Assembly: GCA_900315195.1 (NCBI GenBank)
Contig: OMYD01000004.1
Span: forward strand, 1-55,103
Source: an uncultured Eubacteriales bacterium
GTDB taxonomy: Bacteria > Bacillota > Clostridia > Oscillospirales > Acutalibacteraceae
Length of the DNA stretch: 55,103 bases
Direction of reading: 5' to 3'
Shown: positions 39,533 to 46,155 of the stretch, one piece after another
Numbering within the stretch: position 1 is the stretch's first letter
Layout: each line of letters opens with the position of its first letter
The notes under the pieces: generated by a model
Databases searched by the model: none
Seen by the model: the letters and a program-made list of their open reading frames with translations, nothing else
Told to the model about the DNA's origin: nothing
Position numbers and translations under genes: made by a program

Positions 39533-40771
39533 TTAGTTACTGTATTTAAGCATATAGTTGCGGAACTTGTTGTGAAGATAATTCGGATCACTGCCAAGAT
39601 AATTTGATAATGCCACAAATATCAGATTTCTATCTGTGCTAAAACTGAGTTTTGCGCTGTAAGCGTCAAGCCCGCCTATACATGAAACGCGGTTTCCGTT
39701 AATGAATACTCCGTATCCGAAACCATTGCCGTAATCTTTAAATATTTCCAAGAGCGAATCCGCTGTAAGGATCTGATAAGACATAAGACCATCAATAAAT
39801 CTGAGCAAATCCGAAACATTTGAGATAAGTCCAAGCGAGGAATAGCCCATTCCCTCGTTTAAAAGAAGCTTGCTCTGCTCACTGCTTATGTATGGACACG
39901 CCGTAGTTTCGTTAGCCGCAAAAGAGGTTTTGGTCATAAACACGGGCTTTAAAATAGTTTTTTCAATATATTCCTCGTAGCTCATTTTGCTTTCTGCGGC
40001 AATAATATCACCCAAAAGGTAATAATTGCTGTCAGAGAAAAAATAAGAATTGTCTTCGCTCTGACGTTTTTGAGAAAGGATCCATTTAATTATAATCGAG
40101 TGAAGCTCCTTTGAGTCTTCTTCGCCGCTTACTGATTCTCTTAAAGACGGAGTCAGAGTTTTTATGTAACCTCTGTCTATATAGTTGGGGATGCCGGATG
40201 TCATCGTAAGCAACTGCTTTATGGTTACATCCTTTGCGTAAGAGCATTTAGGAAAGTATTTATCGATTGTTGTATCAAGGCTTAATCCGTTATCCTCGAC
40301 AAGCTTCATAACCGCAACAGAGGTAAATAACTTTGTTACAGAACCGGTATAAAATCCGGTGTAAATGGAATTGTCAACATGAGCGCCCTGATTTGCAACA
40401 CCTTTTTCCGTATGATACTCAAAATCGTTTCCGACTTTGGTATATACCGCGCCGCGAAATTTATAAAGAGTCATATAGTTTTCAAGCGTATCCTCAATTT
40501 CCTCGATATTACGCTTTATTTCAAGAGTGTTATAGTTTATTCGGCTGTCATCAATACGAGCAGAGTCAGCTGAAGCAGCAAACTCATCAATTGACGCCTG
40601 TTTACTTTTATCGACGGGATTTGACGGTTCTGATACATTCTTAGTGTTTTTTTCCGTATCAGACAGCTCGCTTCCGGAACTGCCGCTGTCATTTCCGCAG
40701 CCGGCAGAAAGAAGTATTAGCGCCGACATCGTCAAACAAAGCAAACTTTTTATTAACCTTGACATAATCAT
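39533..40771 (-). CDS. Class C beta-lactamase-like serine hydrolase, lipoprotein, altered motifs
   Basis: 412 residues. Lipoprotein signal ending in SAGC near residue 25, then an S/T/N-rich linker to about 70. Serine-hydrolase domain from about 90: S-x-x-K is intact in GSVTKLFTS near 143. The second motif, usually Y-x-N, reads FFSDSNYYLLG, so the tyrosine is replaced by phenylalanine or aspartate depending on alignment. The third motif (H/K-x-G) reads CIGG. This points to a weakened or altered activity. It lies nine bases after pcrA in the same direction. Start GGAGGTGAT-ATG; a second ATG two codons in is also possible. Confidence 0.85.
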   Translation of the reverse strand: MIMSRLIKSLLCLTMSALILLSAGCGNDSGSSGSELSDTEKNTKNVSEPSNPVDKSKQASIDEFAASADSARIDDSRINYNTLEIKRNIEEIEDTLENYMTLYKFRGAVYTKVGNDFEYHTEKGVANQGAHVDNSIYTGFYTGSVTKLFTSVAVMKLVEDNGLSLDTTIDKYFPKCSYAKDVTIKQLLTMTSGIPNYIDRGYIKTLTPSLRESVSGEEDSKELHSIIIKWILSQKRQSEDNSYFFSDSNYYLLGDIIAAESKMSYEEYIEKTILKPVFMTKTSFAANETTACPYISSEQSKLLLNEGMGYSSLGLISNVSDLLRFIDGLMSYQILTADSLLEIFKDYGNGFGYGVFINGNRVSCIGGLDAYSAKLSFSTDRNLIFVALSNYLGSDPNYLHNKFRNYMLKYSN

Positions 40772-40780
40772 ATCACCTCC

Positions 40781-43018
40781 CTATAATTTCTCCATTTTGC
40801 AGAAATTAGCCATAAGCTTTTTGGTGCCTGCCTTATCAAAGGCTATTTCAAGCAGTGTATCGTTACCCATCTTTTCAGCGGACATTATCAAACCTTTGCC
40901 AAACACCTTGTGAAGCACGCAGTCGCCTACATTATACACAACGCCTGTCTGCGCGGCAGGTCTTTGATATCCGCCGAAGCGAGGTTGTGAAGCGGACTTT
41001 CCGCCTATGCTTACGGAGGGGTTTACTCCTGCGCCTGCAAAACCTGTGTAAGCTGATTTAAGCCTGCTGCTCTCCCCTGTTTTATTCAGAAGATTATCGG
41101 GAATCTCGGTTACAAAACGGCTTTCCTTGCTGTAAGTTGTTGAACCGAACAGCATACGGGTGCGTGTTTTGGTGAGATACAGCTTCTCTTTTGCGCGGGT
41201 AATGCCTACATAAGCCAGCCTTCGCTCCTCGCCCAGCTCCTCGGGATTGTCCATAGACAGTCTTGAAGGAAAAAGACCGTCCTCCATACCTGTTATAAAA
41301 ACTACGGGGAACTCAAGCCCCTTGGCACTGTGAAGCGTCATCATAACGCATGTATCAGCGTCGGCGTCGTAGTTGTCGATGTCTGTCATCAGAGAAATCT
41401 CCTCAAGGAAAGCGGAAAGCTCGGCTTCATCGCCGTAATCCTCCTCAAACTTGATAATGTTTGAGGACAGCTCCTCGATGTTTTCAATTCGCACATCAGG
41501 ATTCTCTTTTTCGGTTCTCAGATAGTTTTCATAATCGGTATGCTCTAATATCAGATTATATAATTCTGCAAGAGAATAATCCTCGCTCTCATGAGCCTCA
41601 ATCAGCCCGTCAATAAGAGTTACAAACGATTTTAATTTAGAAGCCGCGCGGCTGAGCTGAGGATAGCTGTCAGCCTCTTTAATAACAGAGTAGATGCTTT
41701 CCCCCAACCCCGCGCCGATTTCAGCGGCAACCTGAAGCGAGCGCGCTCCGATTCCTCGCTTTGGCACGTTGATAATGCGGCTCAGGCGAACATCGTCGTG
41801 AGGATTGTTTATCACCTGCAAATACGCAATCATATCGCGGATTTCCTCGCGGTCGTAGAAGCGGTGTCCGCCGATTATGCGGTGCGGAATTCCGCTGCGG
41901 GACAAGGTCTGCTCAATGGCGTTTGACTGCGCGTTTGTGCGGTAAAGAACCGCGAAATCGGAATACTTTCTTCCATCGGAAACGCCGTCCATAATTGTCT
42001 TTGCTATAAACGAAGCCTCATCGCGCTCGTCCTCGCAAGTGTGAAGCTCAATTTTATCGCCTGTGGGATTATCAGTCCACAGGGTCTTGCCCTTACGAAC
42101 GGTATTATTTGAAATAACCTCGTTTGCCGCGTTTAGAATAGTTTTTGTGCTGCGGTAGTTCTGCTCAAGACGGATTATCCGACCGCCCTTGAATGTGTTT
42201 TCAAATGATAAAATATTCTCAATGGTCGCTCCGCGGAATTTATAGATACTCTGGTCATCGTCGCCGACAACGCAGATATTTCCGTATTTTTTGGCCAGCA
42301 TAGCGATAAAGCGGTACTGGACGCGATTAGTGTCCTGGTACTCGTCTACCATTATGTATTTAAACTGATTCTGATAGTAGCCGAGAATCTCGGGGAACCG
42401 CTCAAAAAGCTCAACCGTTTTGCAAAGCAAATCGTCAAAATCCATTGCGTCGGCTGTTTTTAGCCGCGCCTGATACGCCTCATACACCTTTGCTATCGAG
42501 ATTTTTCGATAGTCGTAGTCAGCCTGCTTTAGCATTTCCTGAGGGGTTTGCATTTTATCCTTCGCCCTTGATATTTCCGAGAGAACCGAACGAACCGGCA
42601 GTAATTTCTCGTCGATGTTAAGCTGCTTTAAAATATCCTTTACAAGGCGCTTTTGGTCGTCGGTGGCGTACACCGTAAAATGTGAAGAATAACCGAGTCT
42701 GTCACCGTAGCGGCGCAGGATCCTGGCACAGGTTGAGTGGAAAGTAGCTGCCCAAATATCTCCGCCGCCCTCGGGAACGGCGTTGCAAATCCGCTCCTTC
42801 AGCTCGCCCGCGGCCTTGTTGGTAAACGTTATTGCCAGTATATTCCAAGGTCTGCACAGCCCCATCTGAAGAATATAGGCTATTCTGTTTACAAGCACGG
42901 TGGTTTTGCCTGAGCCTGCTCCCGCCAGAATAAGCAGCGGTCCCTCGGTAGCGAAAACCGCCTGGCGCTGCATTGGATTCATATGAAAAAACTGCTGTTG
43001 AATTTCACTTTGTGTCAT
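40781..43018 (-). CDS. pcrA: UvrD/Rep-family DNA helicase (PcrA)
   Basis: 745 residues, the size of PcrA, the 3'-5' SF1 helicase for repair and removal of RecA and stalled complexes. Motifs in order: Q motif near MNPMQRQAV, Walker A GAGSGKTTV near 32-40, VDEYQDTN near 222, QNYRST near 285, TLHSAKGLEFPVV near 560 and VGITRAKEKL near 600. The C-terminus has GDCVLHKVFGKG, the Tudor-like RNA-polymerase-binding region of Gram-positive PcrA. A terminator-like hairpin lies in its leader. Confidence 0.96.
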   Translation of the reverse strand: MTQSEIQQQFFHMNPMQRQAVFATEGPLLILAGAGSGKTTVLVNRIAYILQMGLCRPWNILAITFTNKAAGELKERICNAVPEGGGDIWAATFHSTCARILRRYGDRLGYSSHFTVYATDDQKRLVKDILKQLNIDEKLLPVRSVLSEISRAKDKMQTPQEMLKQADYDYRKISIAKVYEAYQARLKTADAMDFDDLLCKTVELFERFPEILGYYQNQFKYIMVDEYQDTNRVQYRFIAMLAKKYGNICVVGDDDQSIYKFRGATIENILSFENTFKGGRIIRLEQNYRSTKTILNAANEVISNNTVRKGKTLWTDNPTGDKIELHTCEDERDEASFIAKTIMDGVSDGRKYSDFAVLYRTNAQSNAIEQTLSRSGIPHRIIGGHRFYDREEIRDMIAYLQVINNPHDDVRLSRIINVPKRGIGARSLQVAAEIGAGLGESIYSVIKEADSYPQLSRAASKLKSFVTLIDGLIEAHESEDYSLAELYNLILEHTDYENYLRTEKENPDVRIENIEELSSNIIKFEEDYGDEAELSAFLEEISLMTDIDNYDADADTCVMMTLHSAKGLEFPVVFITGMEDGLFPSRLSMDNPEELGEERRLAYVGITRAKEKLYLTKTRTRMLFGSTTYSKESRFVTEIPDNLLNKTGESSRLKSAYTGFAGAGVNPSVSIGGKSASQPRFGGYQRPAAQTGVVYNVGDCVLHKVFGKGLIMSAEKMGNDTLLEIAFDKAGTKKLMANFCKMEKL

Positions 43019-43041
43019 TTTTACTTTTCCTTATCATACAG

Positions 43042-43066
43042 AAAAATGGGCGAACACAGTCCGCCC
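43042..43066 (-). terminator. Terminator-like hairpin in the pcrA leader
   Basis: On the minus strand GGGCGGAC, TGT and GTTCGCCC form an 8-bp stem followed by ATTTTT, between the promoter (43083-43110) and the start codon (43018). It could act as an attenuator. The T run is interrupted by one A. Confidence 0.55.
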
Positions 43067-43082
43067 CTTCATTTACTATACT

Positions 43083-43110
43083 ATTATAATTAGTTTTTTT
43101 TTGTTGTCAA
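43083..43110 (-). promoter_or_regulatory. Promoter of pcrA
   Basis: On the minus strand TTGACA (43105-43110), 16 bases, TATAAT (43083-43088). The start codon is 65 bases away. Confidence 0.75.
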
Positions 43111-43163
43111 TAGTTATGATAAATTTGTAATGTGTTGCAACGGGCACCGCAAATAACCGTCAA

Positions 43164-43196
43164 CAAAAAAGGGACCGGCAAAAGCCAATCCCTTAA
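43164..43196 (-). terminator. Terminator of the DUF4358 lipoprotein gene
   Basis: On the minus strand AAGGGATTGGC, TTTT and GCCGGTCCCTT pair (two G-U or mismatch positions) and TTTTTTG follows. Confidence 0.8.
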
Positions 43197-43203
43197 AAAT
43201 CAA

Positions 43204-43725
43204 TTATTTAATGCTGTCCTGAAAGGTCTTTACCATAGTGGGAGCGTTGTCCGCGATAATCATGCTGACGAAATTGCCGTCCTTTGTAACCTTGCAAGCC
43301 TTAACCATATCAACCTTGTCCGGGCTGTAAGAGGTGTAGGTGTTGAGAACAGAACCGTATCTGGTGTTGAGAGCGGACTCGATTCTTCCTGCCGCCGCGG
43401 CGTCTTTGCCTTCAATAAGAACGATTTCGATAGGCGCGTTGGGGTCGGACTTGTCCGTTTCGCCTGCAAACTGCTTAACATCGGCTTCATCGATGCCGTA
43501 GTAGCGTTTAAGCTTCTTTACATCATCGATTTTGTCGAGAGAGAGATCGTTTTCGGTATTAATTTTGTCGAGAACCGTGTTAAGGTCAACTTTTGAAGCC
43601 TCAGAAGAAGCTGCCGAAGAAGCGGATGAACCCGCGTCACTTTTGGATTCCGCGCTTCCGCTGCATCCGGCGATAACCGCCGCGGACATCATGGCAGCCA
43701 AAGCCAGAGCGATAATTCTTTTCAT
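43204..43725 (-). CDS. DUF4358-type lipoprotein
   Basis: 173 residues. Lipoprotein signal with IAGC near residue 21, then an S/A-rich linker to about 45. The rest is a small alpha/beta domain with YYGID near 75, then P-x-E-I-V-L-I-E-G-K-D and an N-T-R-Y-G-S-V-L-N-T-Y segment, typical of DUF4358 proteins, which are common in Clostridia and of unknown role. GGAGG is well placed and a strong promoter is upstream. Confidence 0.8.
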   Translation of the reverse strand: MKRIIALALAAMMSAAVIAGCSGSAESKSDAGSSASSAASSEASKVDLNTVLDKINTENDLSLDKIDDVKKLKRYYGIDEADVKQFAGETDKSDPNAPIEIVLIEGKDAAAAGRIESALNTRYGSVLNTYTSYSPDKVDMVKACKVTKDGNFVSMIIADNAPTMVKTFQDSIK

Positions 43726-43768
43726 AACTATTTCCTCCGTTTGTATATTGTTTTTTGTTTACGCTCCT

Positions 43769-43796
43769 ATTATATTATAATTATTTTTAATGTCAA
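43769..43796 (-). promoter_or_regulatory. Promoter of the DUF4358 lipoprotein gene
   Basis: On the minus strand TTGACA (43791-43796), 16 bases, TATAAT (43769-43774). The 100 bases further up (43800-43897) hold nothing recognised. Confidence 0.75.
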
Positions 43797-43897
43797 TATT
43801 TATTATAATATTGTAATGAAATGCGTTTATAAGAATGTGCGTGTCTTTTTATACTTGAATGTATCAAATAATTTAATAAAAATCGCAAGTTTAAGGA

Positions 43898-44578
43898 TTA
43901 CGAAACAACGTCCTTTACGGTTTTAAACATCAGCTTGATATCCGAGAAAAATCCGAAGCTGCGCGTGTACTCAAGGTTGTATTTCATTTTTTCCGGAAGT
44001 ACTGTTTTTATGTATACCTCGTCGGCGTTTTCAACGGATGAAAGCAGCTTTTCTTCATCCTTATACATAATCGAAGCCAGCGAAGTAATTCCCGCGGGCA
44101 ACAGCAAAGTAGCGTAATACTCTTTTTCATACTGATCAACATATCTCGGTACCTCAGGGCGTGTTCCGACAAAAGACATGCTTCCGCCCAAAACATTGAA
44201 CACCTGGGGAAGCTCGTCAAGTCGGTATTTGCGCAGAAAGCGGCCTATCGGCGTAACTCTGCTGTCACTGTCGGTTGTCACTTGTGCTCCGAGGCTCTCG
44301 GCGTTTTCAACCATTGTTCTGAATTTATATATTTTGAAGTGCTTTCCGTAGGTTGTAACCCTCTCCTGCCTGAAAAACACATGACCTTTAGAAGTTGTTT
44401 TTACAATGATTGAAAGTACAATTATCGGGAGAATAAGAAAGCCAAGCATAATCAGCGCAATAAATATGTCAAAGATCCTTTTCAGCACAAGGCTGCCTTT
44501 CTTTTGACAAAGCTTTTCATAATAAGGAAGAACCTCATCCGTTTTGAATTGCTCGGGAAGTTTTTCAAGTTTCTTCAT
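43898..44578 (-). CDS. Polyprenyl-phosphate sugar-1-phosphate transferase
   Basis: 226 residues from ATG 44578 (AAGGG eight bases upstream); an ATG three codons earlier is possible. Bacterial sugar transferase family, the enzymes that put the first sugar phosphate onto undecaprenyl phosphate for capsule or exopolysaccharide. One membrane segment at about 35-60, then FFRQERVTTYGKHF, IYKFRTM, LRKYRLDELPQVFNVL and SFVGTRPE, the last carrying the catalytic-site Asp-Glu and Arg. No other capsule genes flank it on this strand; gpsA and a GT-C enzyme lie divergently. Confidence 0.9.
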   Translation of the reverse strand: MKKLEKLPEQFKTDEVLPYYEKLCQKKGSLVLKRIFDIFIALIMLGFLILPIIVLSIIVKTTSKGHVFFRQERVTTYGKHFKIYKFRTMVENAESLGAQVTTDSDSRVTPIGRFLRKYRLDELPQVFNVLGGSMSFVGTRPEVPRYVDQYEKEYYATLLLPAGITSLASIMYKDEEKLLSSVENADEVYIKTVLPEKMKYNLEYTRSFGFFSDIKLMFKTVKDVVS

Positions 44579-44600
44579 GCCATACACCCTTTTTTCATGC

Positions 44601-44619
44601 TATCGGCATTATACCGATA
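44601..44619. promoter_or_regulatory. Dyad around a -10-like box upstream of the sugar transferase
   Basis: TATCGG and CCGATA are separated by seven bases that include ATTATA. The dyad lies about 25 bases before the start codon and just downstream of the main promoter, so it could be an operator or a leader hairpin. Confidence 0.35.
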
Positions 44620-44621
44620 TT

Positions 44622-44650
44622 ATTATAGCTTTGTTGGGCATCGAATGCAA
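44622..44650 (-). promoter_or_regulatory. Promoter of the sugar transferase gene
   Basis: On the minus strand TTGCAT (44645-44650), 17 bases, TATAAT (44622-44627). Confidence 0.7.
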
Positions 44651-44687
44651 TAAAAGTTGCAAAAGATTAATTATTTACGGCATAACG

Positions 44688-44782
44688 TAAAAACCGACGG
44701 GAATCAGCCGTCGGTTTTTAGGTAATTTTATGGAGTAATCAAGCACATAGAAAGGAAATTTTTATCTTTATCTCTTTAGCAC
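44688..44782 (-). ncRNA. Candidate small RNA (about 95 nt) or terminated leader
   Basis: A consensus promoter (44789-44817) is followed by about 65 A/T- and pyrimidine-rich bases with no plausible gene and then a perfect terminator: CCGACGG, CTGATTC, CCGTCGG, TTTTT (44689-44714). The only ATG opens a six-codon frame without a ribosome binding site. TTCCTTTCT at about 44749-44757 is complementary to Shine-Dalgarno sequences of the GAAAGGAA type. It may act as a base-pairing RNA. Alternatively it is a long leader of the sugar-transferase gene that ends early. Confidence 0.5.
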
Positions 44783-44788
44783 AATGAT

Positions 44789-44817
44789 AGTATAGCACGT
44801 CAGTTGTTAATTGTCAA
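44789..44817 (-). promoter_or_regulatory. Promoter of the candidate small RNA
   Basis: On the minus strand TTGACA (44812-44817), 17 bases, TATACT (44789-44794), with TGC before the -10 box. Confidence 0.8.
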
Positions 44818-44875
44818 CAGTTTTTTTAAACTTTTTTGTATTTTTATATATTTTTTATTCTATGCTTAAAAACCC

Positions 44876-44926
44876 TTGACTTAATCAAAAAAACAATGTA
44901 AAATTAGAATATAAAAATACTATAAT
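44876..44926 (+). promoter_or_regulatory. Promoter region of the probable 6S RNA
   Basis: TTGACT (44876-44881), 17 bases, TAAAAT (44899-44904), and a further TATAAT at 44921-44926. Both point into the structured RNA at 44933. Confidence 0.6.
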
Positions 44927-44932
44927 TCACAT

Positions 44933-45112
44933 ACTAAATTAGGGCTGGTTTATCGCCTGCCCGATGCGTGAATGATTTTAAAATAACCCTACAACATTTA
45001 AATCGGGAGCCTTGCTCTTTCAGCGGTGTGCAGACCTCCCGCTTTCGGAAGAAGGGAGCCTGAAGCTTAAAGGCGGGCACCCACCTGTTCTATTCGTAGG
45101 CAGGTTATTTAT
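44933..45112 (+). ncRNA. ssrS: Probable 6S RNA
   Basis: About 180 bases with promoter and no gene, GC-richer than the flanks. The outer arms CCTGCC (about 44960) and GGCAGG (about 45099-45104) can close the molecule. Inside are AACCCTAC, CGGGAG pairing with CTCCCG, a CTTTCGGAAG mini-hairpin and the 3' phrase GCACCCACCTG. Length, closing stem, open central part and the phrases ACCC and ATCGGGAGCC fit my memory of clostridial 6S RNA, which binds RNA polymerase in stationary phase. This is recognition by pattern, not by a model search; another structured RNA is possible. gpsA starts 69 bases after it. Confidence 0.55.
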
Positions 45113-45180
45113 TTAAATCATACGGTCGGGCGGGTATTTTTATGTTCTTTTTTAGTTGACAAAGAAAGTCAGGAATAAAT

Positions 45181-46143
45181 ATGAAAATATCGGTTTTGGG
45201 CTGCGGAAGATGGGGCAGCTGCATTGCTTGGTACCTTGATAAAATCGGTCATGAGGTGCTCAGCTGCGGTTTGGCTGACGCGCCCGAGTTTATTCAGCTG
45301 AAAAACACAGGACACAACGATTATCTTGAATTTCCCGAGTCTATTCAGGTATCGTCTGATTTGGGCTACGCGGTCAACCGCGCCGAGGTAATTGTTATTT
45401 CGATTTCCTCCCAGCACCTTCGCTCCTATTTTTCAGATATCGCGCAGTATTCTCTTGACGGCAAAACAATCGTGCTTTGCATGAAGGGCGTTGAAGCTAC
45501 TACGGGAATGCGGCTCAGTCAGATAGTCGGGTCATTTGTCGATGAAAGCAAAACACCCGTCGCCGTCTGGGTAGGCCCCGGTCATCCACAGGATTACGTC
45601 AAAGGCATTCCGAACTGCATGGTCATAGACAGCGCCAACCGCGAGGTCAAGGAAAAGCTTGTAAAGGAGTTTTCAAGCGAACTTATACGCTTCTATATAG
45701 GCAAGGATTTAATAGGCAGCGAAATAGGCGCGGCGGCGAAAAACGTTATAGGCATTGCCGCGGGTATTCTTGACGGTCTGGGATTTACCTCTCTGAAAGG
45801 CGGACTTATGGCTCGCGGCACTCAGGAGATTTCCCGGCTGATTGAGGCTTTGGGCGGTAATAAAATGAGCGCTTTCGGATTGTGCCACCTGGGTGATTAC
45901 GAGGCAACGCTCTTCTCCCCCTGGAGCCACAACCGCATGTACGGCGAGGACTTTGTAAAAGAGAAAAAGTTCAACAAGCTTGCAGAGGGCGTTATGACTT
46001 CAAAAGCGCTGTACAAGCTGGGAACAGAGCACAACGTCGATTTACCGATTGTATCGGCAATTTACAGAGTACTGTTTGAAGGCACGGACGTTAAAGAAGA
46101 AATTCAGCAAATGTTCCTGCGCTCAGTTAAAGATGAATTCTAG
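45181..46143 (+). CDS. gpsA: Glycerol-3-phosphate dehydrogenase [NAD(P)+]
   Basis: 320 residues. Reduces dihydroxyacetone phosphate to sn-glycerol 3-phosphate for phospholipids. Rossmann motif VLGCGRWGSCIA (about 5-16), then the VVISISSQHLR loop, GPGHPQD near 138, catalytic Lys in IGAAAKNVIGI near 185, and FGLCHLGDYEAT near 238. AGGA lies seven bases before the ATG. It is 12 bases from the following membrane glycosyltransferase gene. The proximity of the 6S RNA candidate upstream leaves no clear separate promoter. Confidence 0.92.
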   Translation: MKISVLGCGRWGSCIAWYLDKIGHEVLSCGLADAPEFIQLKNTGHNDYLEFPESIQVSSDLGYAVNRAEVIVISISSQHLRSYFSDIAQYSLDGKTIVLCMKGVEATTGMRLSQIVGSFVDESKTPVAVWVGPGHPQDYVKGIPNCMVIDSANREVKEKLVKEFSSELIRFYIGKDLIGSEIGAAAKNVIGIAAGILDGLGFTSLKGGLMARGTQEISRLIEALGGNKMSAFGLCHLGDYEATLFSPWSHNRMYGEDFVKEKKFNKLAEGVMTSKALYKLGTEHNVDLPIVSAIYRVLFEGTDVKEEIQQMFLRSVKDEF

Positions 46144-46155
46144 AAGGTACATATA

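Noticed and set aside
45040..45080. TTTCGGAAGAAGGGAGCC as a possible SRP RNA core
   Set aside because: It resembles the SRP loop region loosely, but the conserved opposite strand (CAGGTC and AGCAGC pair) is missing; 6S RNA fits better.
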